DNA of 64,000 nucleotides, taken from assembly GCA_046349635.1 (NCBI GenBank), contig JAXMBX010000024.1, forward strand, positions 1 to 64,000, given 5' to 3'. Origin of the DNA: JAXMBX01 sp046349635 (lineage in GTDB: Bacteria > Planctomycetota > Planctomycetia > Planctomycetales > Planctomycetaceae). A program made the position numbers and the translations under genes. Of the stretch, positions 8,717 to 18,161 are shown one piece after another. Positions within the stretch are counted from its first letter, which is position 1, and every line of letters begins with the position of its first letter. The notes under the pieces were generated by a model that was not told the DNA's origin, did no database searches, and worked only from the letters and a program-made list of their open reading frames with translations.

Positions 8717-8947
8717 GTACGCGGCAACACGGGCCGCGTGCAATGCATGTCATCCTGATTTGTGGCGGCGCTCTAAGTCATATTGTGCAACGAGCCAGAC
8801 GTTCAATTTCTCCATGGGCGGTCGAATTGCCGCATGATGAAAATCTCCTCCTGCCTCCCGGCCAATATAGAGATTGGATTCATGGGGCATGATGTGACAC
8901 TAATGCGGCGCTTGCCCAATTTCCAGCCGGGCTAGGTTAAGTCCGCA

Positions 8948-10075
8948 TTATGCTACGGACGGTTCAATGGGATAACCCCAGTGATCGAAACAGAATCCCC
9001 ATTCTTGGGCGATGCGAGCCTGCAATTCTGAATTGAGTTTGGGGAACTGATTCTTCCGGTATCCTTCTAGCGAATCGACGTAATTCCGCAATTCGGATCT
9101 GGTTTGAGCGAAGTTCGGCAGGTTCAGGGATTCGTAGAGTTGTTCCATTTGCGCAAAAGGATCTCGCACAAGATCTTCGAAACAGACTTCGTGAAAGTGT
9201 CCCGTGGGGATCAGGTTGAGCTCCTCGAAAAAAACCTCGTACATTTTCCGATACTGCCGCAGGATGAATTCGTCCAAATCACGCAATGGAGGTTGCTGCA
9301 GGCCATGCAATCCAAAGTTAAGAATCAACATTTGCCGCATGGAAAGAAAGACGGCATAGGGATCCCTGTGAATGTGAACAAACCGGGCTTGCGGAAAGAT
9401 CTCCCGCAGAAGCTTGATTCGGCAGGTGTGCGGGGGAGATTTCAGGACCAGCGGTCGTTTCAATTTCCAAGTCAATCGTTTCAAGAACGAGACTAGGCCG
9501 GCTTTCCATTGGTCGATTTCGGGCTGGGTGACATCACGAAAGGTGAGATAGCGGTCGAAATGGTCACGACGTTCGGGAAAGATCCATCCCATGCAGGGGG
9601 ACTTGAAAGTTGTGATACAGAGGGCAAACTCGTCCTCCTGGGGTGACTGCATCGTCCATTCGACATTGTCCATCGGTCTGCGTTTCGGGAGAAACAACTC
9701 GATGAACCGCGAATGCAGAGTTTCGGTCGTCAGGAAGGTATGCGGAAAGAGGGCCTGGTAATTGTTGGGAAAAGCAAAGCGTTGATCCACAGTTAACAGG
9801 TTATGTAAGTGGGTCGTTCCGCTCCGCCAGTGGCCGAGAACAAAAACCGGGGGCGGGATGTCGATCTCTTTCACGTGAGATGCGAAGCGATACTGTTCCA
9901 CCCAGCGAAACAGGCTGTTGGGTGCGGTTTGGCCGGTGATTGAAATGGCTCTGAGAAGCTTCGCAGGGGCGATTGAAAATCGATTTTCCTGTAGGAGCCG
10001 GATCCAATCCCCAAACGTAATCCCTCCGAGGATGCCGGGGCCCAAACAGCGCAGAAAAGCTTCACGCCATGCCAT
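8948..10075 (-). CDS. Sulfotransferase family protein
   Basis: The 375-residue protein has the two PAPS-binding signatures of sulfotransferases. The 5'-phosphosulfate loop is VLGHWRSGTTHLHNLL near residue 80. The 3'-phosphate motif is RFVHIHRDPYAVFLSM near residue 230. It would transfer sulfate from PAPS to a hydroxyl or amine; the acceptor cannot be told. The gene is visibly more AT-rich than its neighbours, with codons such as AAT, TTC/TTT and GAA used more freely, which suggests horizontal acquisition. It stands alone, convergent with the signalling gene and divergent from the Gfo/Idh gene. Confidence 0.85.
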   Translation of the reverse strand: MAWREAFLRCLGPGILGGITFGDWIRLLQENRFSIAPAKLLRAISITGQTAPNSLFRWVEQYRFASHVKEIDIPPPVFVLGHWRSGTTHLHNLLTVDQRFAFPNNYQALFPHTFLTTETLHSRFIELFLPKRRPMDNVEWTMQSPQEDEFALCITTFKSPCMGWIFPERRDHFDRYLTFRDVTQPEIDQWKAGLVSFLKRLTWKLKRPLVLKSPPHTCRIKLLREIFPQARFVHIHRDPYAVFLSMRQMLILNFGLHGLQQPPLRDLDEFILRQYRKMYEVFFEELNLIPTGHFHEVCFEDLVRDPFAQMEQLYESLNLPNFAQTRSELRNYVDSLEGYRKNQFPKLNSELQARIAQEWGFCFDHWGYPIEPSVA

Positions 10076-10286
10076 ACATACAAACCGTTAGTGAGATGAA
10101 CTTCGAGAAATCTTCCCCACATGTAAAAGATCTGTTGAACGCGCCACCCCTCAGTGAATCTCAATCTTGCCGTTAGAAGCCAGATTTGGCTTCGAGATCG
10201 CATCAAGAGTTCGTTATACTTGATCTTTTCCATTGGCACGCAAGACATTCTTCCGACACCCAGATTCACACCGGGGAGGCCCAGAG

Positions 10287-11597
10287 ATGTATGATCCCGT
10301 CAGTCGCCGCGAGTTTATCCGTTCCGCCTTGGCCGCCGGCATCGCCACCCCGTCGCTCCTCTCGGGGGCTCCGTCCCTGCTGCGGGGGGATGAACCGGCG
10401 AAGCCTTCCAAGGACAAACTCAATCTGGGGGTGATCGGGGTTGCGGCGCAAGGGGCATACAACCTCAATAACGTCTCGTCGGAAAATATCGTCGCGTTGT
10501 GCGACATCGACGCGGGGCGTCTGGCGGAAGGGGCGAAGAAACACCCCCAGGCGAAGACCTACGATGACTATCGTCGCGTGCTGGAACACAAGGAACTGGA
10601 TGGACTGGTGGTTGCCACGCCGGATCACATGCATGCGTTCCCCGCGGTGCAGGCGCTGCGACAGGGGTTGGCAGTGTACTGCGAAAAACCGCTGGCCCAC
10701 TCCGTGTGGGAAATCCGCCAGATGCGAAACCTGGCCCGCGAGAAAAAAGCAGTGACGCAGATGGGGACGCAGATCCACGCCGGGGAGAACTACCGCCGCG
10801 TGGTGGAACTGGTCCAGGCGGGAGCGATCGGCCCGGTGAAGCGGGTTCACGTCTGGCAGGCGAACTTCGTGAAGCCCGGGAAGCGGGCCAAAGAGGGAGA
10901 AGTGCCGGTTCCGAAGGGGGTGAGTTACGACCTGTGGATCGGCCCGGCCCCATATCGCCCGTTCCATCCGTCGCATTTCCATTTCGACTGGCGGTTCTGG
11001 TGGGACTTCGGGGGTGGGACACTGGCGGACATCGGCTGCCACTACATCGACCTTCCCTACTGGGCGCTCAAGCTGCATGCCCCGACGACGGTCCACTGCA
11101 CGAAGTCCGAAAAGGGGCACGATGGGGACAACGATGTTCCGACCTTCATGCAGGTGGAATATCAGTTCCCCGCGCGGGGTGACCTGCCTCCGGTCCATCT
11201 GACCTGGTACCAGGGGGGCTGGATGCCCGAAGGGGCGGAACAGTATGCCAAGAAGTCCGCGATCCTGTTCGAAGGGGATGAGGGACGTCTGCTGGCGGAT
11301 TATTCCACGCGGAAGGTGTACCTGAACAACGGCAAGGAAGCGGAAATGGTCCCGCAGACGATTCCCAATTCCATCGGCCATCACAAGGAATGGATCGAGG
11401 CGGTCAAGAACAAGGGGACGACCACCTGCAACTTCGAGTACTCCGGCGAGCTGGCGGAAACGGTCCTGTTGGGGAACGTTTCGCACCGGGTCGGGAACAA
11501 GCTGCTGGAGTGGGATTCCGCCAAACTTGCCGCGACGAACTGCCCCGAAGCGGAGCAATATCTGAAGCGCGAGTACCGCCAGGGTTGGGTGCTGTAA
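10287..11597 (+). CDS. Tat-exported Gfo/Idh/MocA-family oxidoreductase
   Basis: The 436-residue product starts at the ATG preceded by GGGGAGG; the frame stays open upstream but without a better start. The N-terminus carries a twin-arginine signal (SRREFIRSALAAG). The NAD(P)-binding fold begins at LNLGVIGVAAQG. The family EKP motif occurs in YCEKPLAHS and the substrate-domain residues in GGGTLADIGCHYIDL. Enzymes of this family oxidise or reduce sugars and polyols, and planctomycetes have many Tat-exported copies. A TATACT box at 10215-10220 could be its -10 element. It ends nine bases from the convergent sulfite-oxidase-like gene. Confidence 0.9.
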   Translation: MYDPVSRREFIRSALAAGIATPSLLSGAPSLLRGDEPAKPSKDKLNLGVIGVAAQGAYNLNNVSSENIVALCDIDAGRLAEGAKKHPQAKTYDDYRRVLEHKELDGLVVATPDHMHAFPAVQALRQGLAVYCEKPLAHSVWEIRQMRNLAREKKAVTQMGTQIHAGENYRRVVELVQAGAIGPVKRVHVWQANFVKPGKRAKEGEVPVPKGVSYDLWIGPAPYRPFHPSHFHFDWRFWWDFGGGTLADIGCHYIDLPYWALKLHAPTTVHCTKSEKGHDGDNDVPTFMQVEYQFPARGDLPPVHLTWYQGGWMPEGAEQYAKKSAILFEGDEGRLLADYSTRKVYLNNGKEAEMVPQTIPNSIGHHKEWIEAVKNKGTTTCNFEYSGELAETVLLGNVSHRVGNKLLEWDSAKLAATNCPEAEQYLKREYRQGWVL

Positions 11598-11606
11598 GCG
11601 ACGTTG

Positions 11607-12851
11607 TTACTTCACTGCCACTGTGACACTATCGACCCCGTTCCAGGCATAGCCGGCGGGGTTCCAGGCGGTCGTGCCGTCCAGAGGCTGGGTCCGTCCC
11701 TGGGCATCGGTGGCGCGGGAGAGGATCGTCGCCTTCCCGGCCGGGAGTTTTGCGGTCAATGACCAGTGATGCCAGGCGTAAGGGTTCGCCGGTTTCAGTT
11801 CCGCCTGTTGCCACGTTTGGCCGTTGTCGGTCGAGACTTCGACTTTCTCGATCTTCGCGGTGCCATCATTCCAGGCGACGCCATTGATGGTGGTTGCTCC
11901 GGTAGAAACGGCCTCTCCTTCGAGCGGGGCGAAGATCACGCTCTTGATGCGCATGTTCCAGTTCGGCTCGCTATTGGCGAGTGTGGAGGTGAAGTGCGAT
12001 CCCGGCTTCAAGGCTTTGAGGGGGGTGCGATAGCGGCCTTCATGATTGTAATTCGTGGACTCTCCGGCTTCGAAGCGGAGGGCACTGACCCACTTGACGT
12101 TCATCGTGGCGTAATACCCGGGAGTGATCAGGCGGACTGGCCCGCCGTGCGTCCTGGGAATCGGTTCGCCGTTCATCTGCAGCGCGAGGATGGATTTCTC
12201 CAGCACGTCCGTGAGGGGGAGGCTGTGTTCGAAGTCCGCGGCGCCAGCCATCGGGGGAGTATCTTTTCCCTCGGCGGTCAGATATTTCGCTTCCGGTTTG
12301 AGTTTGATACCGGCAGCGGCGAGTACATCTTTCAGCAGCGGTCCGGAGTGCTTCACGTTTCCCATGGCGCCATGCTGCCAGGGGACTCCTTCGGCCTTCA
12401 CCGCTTTCGCGAAACGGGATCGGCTGTTGCCGGAACACTGCAGGACCAGTTCGATCTCACGCTGGGGGAGCTTTTGCAAATCTTCAATCGAAACAGGCTT
12501 CGCTCCCTCGACCAGACCCTTGACCTCAATCGTCCAGTGGTCGGGAGTCGCGGGTTCCGTGGTGAGCGTTCCGGGCAGAAGCTGGTTGTTCCGGACGAAC
12601 AGGATCTCCTTGGGCGTGACGGCATGCTCGCGCAGCAGTGTCAGCGGCGTTTCAATCTCACCCGTCTTGGCGCTATGCACGATCAGGCGGGAATCTTTTC
12701 CAGTGATGAATTGGTCCGCTTTGGGGAGGGGTTTTGCATCGGCTCCCCACAACGAAGTCTCGCGCCAGGATGATCCGGCGAAAGCGAGCGACCCGAGGGC
12801 GAGAAAGGCGCGACGATTGAGGGGAAATCCGGAGGGGGGGATGTGGGGCAT
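11607..12851 (-). CDS. Sulfite-oxidase-like molybdopterin enzyme, Tat-exported
   Basis: The 414-residue protein has a twin-arginine signal (NRRAFLALGSLAFAG). A molybdopterin domain at about 90-280 contains the molybdenum-ligating cysteine in LVLQCSGNSRSRF, and LITPGYYATMNVKW is typical of the sulfite oxidase fold. A C-terminal immunoglobulin-like Mo-co dimerisation domain at about 300-414 holds VEVSTDNGQTWQ and ends with the GYAWN segment. There is no heme domain, so it resembles the SorA/YedY-type periplasmic enzymes with an external electron acceptor. The substrate is probably sulfite, but other sulfur or nitrogen oxides are possible. No cytochrome partner is adjacent. Confidence 0.88.
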   Translation of the reverse strand: MPHIPPSGFPLNRRAFLALGSLAFAGSSWRETSLWGADAKPLPKADQFITGKDSRLIVHSAKTGEIETPLTLLREHAVTPKEILFVRNNQLLPGTLTTEPATPDHWTIEVKGLVEGAKPVSIEDLQKLPQREIELVLQCSGNSRSRFAKAVKAEGVPWQHGAMGNVKHSGPLLKDVLAAAGIKLKPEAKYLTAEGKDTPPMAGAADFEHSLPLTDVLEKSILALQMNGEPIPRTHGGPVRLITPGYYATMNVKWVSALRFEAGESTNYNHEGRYRTPLKALKPGSHFTSTLANSEPNWNMRIKSVIFAPLEGEAVSTGATTINGVAWNDGTAKIEKVEVSTDNGQTWQQAELKPANPYAWHHWSLTAKLPAGKATILSRATDAQGRTQPLDGTTAWNPAGYAWNGVDSVTVAVK

Positions 12852-12865
12852 GGGGGAGCGCTCCC

Positions 12866-12900
12866 GAAAAAAAGACCCGGAGTTCAGGGAACCCCGGGTG
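12866..12900 (-). terminator. Rho-independent terminator after the Pro/Val-rich protein gene
   Basis: On the minus strand a stem ACCCGG...CCGGGT with a short loop is followed by CTTTTTTTC, 30 bases past the stop codon of the gene at 12930. It sits between that gene and the start of the sulfite-oxidase-like gene, so the two are separate transcription units. Confidence 0.8.
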
Positions 12901-12929
12901 TGTGTGTCACGTAAAACTCAGCAGCCGGG

Positions 12930-13355
12930 TTACCACTGGTAGCCGCGGTAATGCACGCCGTTCCAGCCGACGCGGGTGTGCTGAAAAGAAGTTCCATAGG
13001 GGCCGGCCGTGGCGACTCGTTCATTCCACTGGCCGAACAGGCCGTAGTTTCCTTTTTGGCGATAGTACGCCGGAGCGACCACGGCCGGAGCCACGACGGG
13101 TGCCGGTGCGTAGAAGGTGGACTGCATGATGGGGGCGGGGGTGACCACGATGGGCTGCGGGCTGATCACGACCGGGGGAGCCACCATCACCGGGGCTGCA
13201 TAGACCGGAGTCGGCAGGGGAGTGGGGGCCAGCACGACCGGCGCCACGACGGGGCGGTAGACAAAGTACCCCTGGGCCTGACATCGAGCCGCAGTCCCTG
13301 CGAAGACAAATGACATCACCGCACAGGACAAGATCCATTTCGTCGAGGTTGTCAT
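12930..13355 (-). CDS. Small secreted Pro/Val/Ala-rich protein
   Basis: The 141-residue product begins MTTSTKWILSCAVMSFVFAG, a Sec signal peptide, with GAAAGGA about eight bases upstream of the ATG. The mature protein is a low-complexity run of VAPVVLAPTP, VYAAPVMVAPPVV and similar Pro/Val/Ala repeats, followed by a Tyr/Gly/Trp-rich C-terminus (GVHYRGYQW). Such proteins are frequent in planctomycetes and may be cell-envelope components, but no function is known. It has its own terminator. Confidence 0.75.
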   Translation of the reverse strand: MTTSTKWILSCAVMSFVFAGTAARCQAQGYFVYRPVVAPVVLAPTPLPTPVYAAPVMVAPPVVISPQPIVVTPAPIMQSTFYAPAPVVAPAVVAPAYYRQKGNYGLFGQWNERVATAGPYGTSFQHTRVGWNGVHYRGYQW

Positions 13356-13487
13356 CTCAAAATTCCTTTCTGGGCACATCCGCTGGCCCACATGTGAACC
13401 TGTGTCGATTTTACCGCGAGGGCAAATTGATCGACAAGCAACCGGCTTCGAATCGGAGGCGGACGAAACATTCCGGGAATGTCGGCT

Positions 13488-14594
13488 TTACTGCAGTTTC
13501 CCCTGGGGAACCATGGGCCAGATCACTTCCAGCCGGTCATCGCGGAAACCATAAAACCGGTCGTGCAGGGTGGTTGTGAGATCCCCATAACCGACGATCA
13601 TTTCCACCTTGTCCCCGATTTTCAGGTCGCGGGATTTCGGTCCGAGCGTGATTTCGCAATGTTCCGCGCTCATCCGCTGAACCTTCGCGTCTTCATACCC
13701 TTTCACCAGCGGGAGGTGAATTTCCGGGTTGAAGCCGAGCGATTTCCGTCCGCAATCGAGGACCGCCTTATCGATCAGCGGACGGCTGACGACGGTTGCC
13801 AGGACGGTCAGGGCATAATCCAGATCTTTGACCTGGCAGGTCTCTTTGTAGAACGGGTCCATGAAGATCCCACCGCCGGCCTGCAGTTCCGTGACGCCGG
13901 GGCACTCCGCCGCGATCTGGAATGACCCCGTCCCCCCCGCGCTGACGATGTCGCAGGCAATTCCCGCGCGGTCGAGGAGGTCCGTGGCGTGGTTGAGAAT
14001 CGCGATGCTTTCAAAAATCTTGTTCCGTTTTTCTTCCTGGTTCGCGATGGTGAGCAGATGCCCCTCATACCCCATGATTCCCGCGAACTGTACCCCCTTG
14101 AGTTGCGAGATCCCCTGGGCCAGATCGACGACCGGTTTTCCCGGGGGGACACCGACCCGGTTCAGGCCGATGTCGACTTCAATGATGACGCGAACCGTCA
14201 CTCCCCGTTCCCGACAGAGGGCGGCGAGAGGTTCCACTTGCGCATAGTGATCGCAGGCGACAATGGGGTCGCACTGATGCGCGAGCGCGACCAGCCGTTC
14301 AATTTTGTGAGCGCCGACGACCATGTTGGCGATGAGGATGTCTCGCACTCCGCCAGCGGCGAGGACTTCCGCTTCGGAGACCTTGGCGCAGGTGACGCCG
14401 ATGGCCCCTTCCTGGAGTTGCCGCTGGGCAATCGCCGGGATCTTGTGGCACTTGGCGTGGGGCCGCCAGAAGACCCCATGTTCCTGACAGAACTCCGCCA
14501 TCTTGCGGATATTCGACTCCATGACCGGGAGATCGATGCAGAGAATCGGCGTGTCGAGGGACTTTTTTTCCAGACCGACGAGCATGTGCGACAT
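13488..14594 (-). CDS. D-threonine-aldolase-like PLP enzyme (alanine racemase fold)
   Basis: The 368-residue protein belongs to the fold-type III PLP family of D-threonine aldolases and D-serine deaminases. The PLP lysine lies in WRPHAKCHK near residue 48. The barrel continues through VIIEVDIGLNRVGV and SAGGTGSF. The C-terminal metal-site region holds the AEHCE and GYGDLTTTLHD segments; the last has HD in place of a plain HxC motif, so metal use is not certain. The likely reaction is retro-aldol cleavage of D-3-hydroxy amino acids. The ATG at 14594 has GGAG about ten bases upstream; a second ATG lies three codons in. The NHL-protein gene lies 67 bases upstream on the same strand. Confidence 0.85.
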   Translation of the reverse strand: MSHMLVGLEKKSLDTPILCIDLPVMESNIRKMAEFCQEHGVFWRPHAKCHKIPAIAQRQLQEGAIGVTCAKVSEAEVLAAGGVRDILIANMVVGAHKIERLVALAHQCDPIVACDHYAQVEPLAALCRERGVTVRVIIEVDIGLNRVGVPPGKPVVDLAQGISQLKGVQFAGIMGYEGHLLTIANQEEKRNKIFESIAILNHATDLLDRAGIACDIVSAGGTGSFQIAAECPGVTELQAGGGIFMDPFYKETCQVKDLDYALTVLATVVSRPLIDKAVLDCGRKSLGFNPEIHLPLVKGYEDAKVQRMSAEHCEITLGPKSRDLKIGDKVEMIVGYGDLTTTLHDRFYGFRDDRLEVIWPMVPQGKLQ

Positions 14595-14661
14595 GTGAAT
14601 TCATCTCCGGAACTGGGACACGAAACCGTTCACATCGGCGGTCAGGGAAGGGGAGAATTTG

Positions 14662-15492
14662 TTACGGCTTTGTTCCCGACAGCGACGAGACCTTTCCCGC
14701 CGGATCGACGGACAGCAGTGCGGGAAGCTGTGGATCGGCGACGATCAGGTTCGTCCCCTGGAAGGCGATTCCGAGCGGACCTTTCAGCCCCTCGGCGGCC
14801 CACTTGGCCGGTTGTCCCCCGGCGGGGATTTTCCAGATTGCCTTCCCATAGCTGTCACTGACGTAGACCGCTTTATCCGTTCCGACGGCGATCCCCTGAG
14901 GGAACTGCAACGTGCGGCCCGTGACCACCGGCGTCACTTTCCCATCGGTTGCGACTTTCACGACCTGATCTTTGCCGCGCGTTGCGACCCACAAGACCTT
15001 GTCCGCATCGAAGGCCAGGCCGAGCGGCGCTTTGACATCGGCGAACTTGACGGGGTCGCCTCCCTTGGCGGGGACTTTGTAAATTGCATGCGATTCCAGA
15101 TCGGAGACGAAGATCGTGCCGTCGGCATCAATGGCGATACCGGAGGGAAGGCCAATTCCTCCCTTGGTGAGCGGGGTGAATTTGTTCTTCGCTTCCACGC
15201 GGAAGATTTCTCGCAGCGCGGAATCCGCGGCGAGCACGCCCCCTTGCGGATCGACCGCCACGCAACGGATGGCGTTCAACGGGGTGCGGTTGCTGTCCGA
15301 GGCCCGGGCGAATTCTTCCAGCTTGCCGCCGGAGAACTTCCAGATGCCGGGGAGCTTGTTGTCGGCGATGTAGACCGCGCCGTCTTTCGCGACGGCGACG
15401 GAAATCGGATAGACCAGATCCGCAGCTCGAAGTTGCCCGGCGGTAACGCACAACAGACAGAGAATCGAAAACACTCGCAACAGCACGATCAC
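14662..15492 (-). CDS. Exported NHL/SMP-30-like beta-propeller protein
   Basis: The 276-residue product starts at GTG with CGGAG just upstream and has a signal peptide (IVLLRVFSILCLLCVTAGQLRA). The mature protein is a set of about six repeats of roughly 42 residues with the pattern P.GIAVD..G.(V/I)Y(V/I)(S/A)D...  .I.K(V/I). Examples are SGIAIDADGTIFVSD, LGLAFDADKVLWVAT and QGIAVGTDKAVYVSD. This is the NHL-type six-bladed propeller. Ligand or substrate is unknown. It is upstream of the aldolase-like gene and probably in one operon with it. Confidence 0.8.
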   Translation of the reverse strand: MIVLLRVFSILCLLCVTAGQLRAADLVYPISVAVAKDGAVYIADNKLPGIWKFSGGKLEEFARASDSNRTPLNAIRCVAVDPQGGVLAADSALREIFRVEAKNKFTPLTKGGIGLPSGIAIDADGTIFVSDLESHAIYKVPAKGGDPVKFADVKAPLGLAFDADKVLWVATRGKDQVVKVATDGKVTPVVTGRTLQFPQGIAVGTDKAVYVSDSYGKAIWKIPAGGQPAKWAAEGLKGPLGIAFQGTNLIVADPQLPALLSVDPAGKVSSLSGTKP

Positions 15493-15612
15493 GCTCCGGG
15501 GATGTGATAGACAGGAAATGGAAATCGGGAAAGACTCAAGTTAAACGGGGATAGAGGCGCTTTCCAGTCGGCAGTTCGTTTCCGATTGAGAATACGCGGA
15601 AAACTCCTGATT

Positions 15613-18150
15613 TTATGAAGTTCTCCGCCTGGGGCGGCGCTGGGCTTCCGCGGTCCAGGGGTCTTCCGGCCAGGAATGCCGTGGATAACGGGCCCGCAGT
15701 TCCTTGCGTACCTGTTGATACGTCGTATTCCAGAAACTTTGTAGGTCATTGGTGATTTGCTGCGGGCGATAATTGGGGGCGAGGAGGTGCAGCAGGACCG
15801 GAACACGTCCCTGGGCGAGGCGGGGGGTCTCCGCGAGGCCGAATAGTTCCTGGATCCGGACCGCGAGGACGGGGGGGCGTCCTTCTTCATATTGGAGTGT
15901 GATCTGGCTGCCGCTGGGGACGGGGAGCTTTTCCGGCGCTTCCTGGTCGAGTGTCTGGCGCTGAGAATAGGTGAGCAATCCTTTGAGCCATTCGGTGACG
16001 GAGCGTTTCTGCAGATCGGCGAAGGAGCGGGCGGCGTAGCAGAAGTTCGGGAGTTGCTGGCGGAGGAATTCATCGTCGAATGCCGGGAATGAAAGTTCCG
16101 GACGCCATTCTCGCAGGGAGCGGACCCGCGCCAGGAAGTTTTTGATCTCGGGTTTTTCCCAGTTGAGCGCTTCGGCCCGCAGATCCCAGGCTGCGGCGGC
16201 AAGTGTTTCTGCGGTCCGTTCGTCCTCCGGAACCGGAGCGGGGGTCTCATCGAGGATGAGGTCGAGATATAACGTCCGCTTGCGGGCGATGATTTTGCGC
16301 GATGCGGCGTCAAATTCCAGATGCTGTTCCGTGGAGATGAGTTTTTGCGGGAGCCAGGCGCGCTCGATCCTGGAGGCCTGCCGGACGACGGCTTCTCCCG
16401 TTCCCGCGTCCACTTCCAGGCAGACGAACAAGTCCCCTTCCAGGACGGCGCTTTGCGGGGCGAGTTCCACTCCTTTTCCGCCGACCATGATTCCCTTGCG
16501 ACCGAGCGGTTGTCGACGGAGGGCGACGCGGTCCGGAAAGGCGGCGAGGATTCCTTTCATCAACGCGACTTCTGGAGACGGAGAACCGAACGAGCCGTTT
16601 CGGAACAGGGTTTTGAGGCTCTTGTGCAGGTGTTGCTGGGCGCGCTGAATCTGTCGGGCAGCTCCAGGCTGAATGGTGCCCCACGGAGTCTCGCGGCGAT
16701 GGCGGTGCAGAAATTCCTGCACCGCATGAATGCGGTCGAGGAGATCGGAATCGGAGCGGCGAGTCTCGGGGCGGTTCCAGGGGGTTGGCTTGCGCGAGAA
16801 CGGTTCGCGCTCCTCCAGCAAGGCGGCTCCCCACGTCGCGAGTTCGGGATCTCCCGCCTCTGCCGCTTCGATCAACAGCCGCGCCAGGCGAGGATGAACG
16901 GGGAGTTTCGCCATGCGTTCCCCCAATGGTGTGAGCGCACCGGTTTCGACGGCTCCCAGGCGGGTGAGGAGTTCCAGTCCTTGCTGGATGGCGGAGGAGG
17001 GGGGAGCTTCATACCAAGGAAACGCCATCAGGTCCTGTTCTCCCCAGCAGAGGAGTTCCAAGAGGGTTCCGGTCAGGTCGACGCGTTCGATTTCGGGGGG
17101 AGTTTCGGCGGGGAGGCCACGCTCTTCGCGGGCGGTCCAGAGGCGACGGCACAGACCGGGGGCGGTTCGTCCTGCGCGGCCGGATCGTTGAGCGGCGGAG
17201 GCTTTCGAGATGCGAGAGAGTGTCAGACGGTTGAGGCCGGTCCCGGCATCGAAGTGCATGATTCGCGCGAGGCCGGTGTCGATGACCGCCGTGACCCCTT
17301 CAATCGTGACGGAGGTTTCCGCGACGTTGGTGGCGAGGATGACCTTGCGGCGGGAGCCGGGGAGGAGGACCGCGTGTTGTTCTTCCGGGGAGAGATCCCC
17401 GGAGAGTCCGTACAGCGCGATGTTGTGAGCCGAGGCCCATTCTTCCAGATCGGATCGAACGCGACGGATCTCTCCCGTCCCGGGAAGAAAGACCAGCAGG
17501 TCTCCCGTGGCCTGGGAGGTTACTTCTTTGACGGCGACGACTGCGCGTTCCAGAACGGAGAGTTTGTCCGCAGCCGGCCAATGCCGGATCTCGACCGGAA
17601 AGAGACGACCTTCACTCCGAACGACGGGGACATTTCCCAGAAACGGGGCGATCTTTTCCGGGACGAGTGTCGCCGACATGACGATCAGTTTGAGATCGGG
17701 GCGGACGGTCTGCTGCACCCGGCGGGCCATGGCCAGGCTGAGATCCGTTTCCAGGCTCCGCTCGTGAAACTCGTCAAAGAGGATCACGGAGACATCTTCC
17801 AGAAAGGGATCCTGCTGCATGCGGCGGACGAGAATCCCTTCGGTCAAAACCTCGATGCGGGTGTCTGGTCCGATCTGGCGGTCGAAGCGGACCTGATAGC
17901 CGATCGTCTGGCCGATTTTTTCTCCCCGCTCCTCGGCCATGCGATAGGCCGCGGCGCGGGCCGCGAGGCGGCGGGGTTCCAGCAGCAGGATTTTTCCAGT
18001 GCCGCTGAGTTCGGCAGGTAGGAGAGCCGGTGGAACGCGGGTTGTTTTTCCTGCGCCGGTGGGGGCCTGCAGGACGACTCCCGTCTGTTGGCGCAGGACT
18101 GCCAGCAAGTCCGGCAGCACCGCATCAATGGGGAGGGGAGTGAGTGCCAC
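15613..18150 (-). CDS. hrpB: ATP-dependent RNA helicase HrpB
   Basis: The 845-residue protein is a DEAH-type helicase of full HrpB length. Motif I is APTGAGKTT near residue 31, motif II DEFHE near 127, motif III SAT near 160 and motif VI QRSGRAGRTAPG near 322. The helicase-associated region follows, and the C-terminal HrpB domain holds conserved blocks such as FPDRVALRR and the ending around LHLLAPNYRPQQITNDL...FW. HrpB proteins are widespread bacterial helicases without an agreed cellular role. The gene starts 11 bases downstream of the SDR stop and may be cotranscribed with it. Confidence 0.93.
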   Translation of the reverse strand: MALTPLPIDAVLPDLLAVLRQQTGVVLQAPTGAGKTTRVPPALLPAELSGTGKILLLEPRRLAARAAAYRMAEERGEKIGQTIGYQVRFDRQIGPDTRIEVLTEGILVRRMQQDPFLEDVSVILFDEFHERSLETDLSLAMARRVQQTVRPDLKLIVMSATLVPEKIAPFLGNVPVVRSEGRLFPVEIRHWPAADKLSVLERAVVAVKEVTSQATGDLLVFLPGTGEIRRVRSDLEEWASAHNIALYGLSGDLSPEEQHAVLLPGSRRKVILATNVAETSVTIEGVTAVIDTGLARIMHFDAGTGLNRLTLSRISKASAAQRSGRAGRTAPGLCRRLWTAREERGLPAETPPEIERVDLTGTLLELLCWGEQDLMAFPWYEAPPSSAIQQGLELLTRLGAVETGALTPLGERMAKLPVHPRLARLLIEAAEAGDPELATWGAALLEEREPFSRKPTPWNRPETRRSDSDLLDRIHAVQEFLHRHRRETPWGTIQPGAARQIQRAQQHLHKSLKTLFRNGSFGSPSPEVALMKGILAAFPDRVALRRQPLGRKGIMVGGKGVELAPQSAVLEGDLFVCLEVDAGTGEAVVRQASRIERAWLPQKLISTEQHLEFDAASRKIIARKRTLYLDLILDETPAPVPEDERTAETLAAAAWDLRAEALNWEKPEIKNFLARVRSLREWRPELSFPAFDDEFLRQQLPNFCYAARSFADLQKRSVTEWLKGLLTYSQRQTLDQEAPEKLPVPSGSQITLQYEEGRPPVLAVRIQELFGLAETPRLAQGRVPVLLHLLAPNYRPQQITNDLQSFWNTTYQQVRKELRARYPRHSWPEDPWTAEAQRRPRRRTS

Positions 18151-18161
18151 GGGAATCGAGC

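Noticed and set aside
7000..8740. Long open frame opposite the PAS-GAF-REC gene
   Set aside because: It is a reverse-strand shadow of a GC-rich coding sequence: Arg/Gln/His-rich, with no domain.
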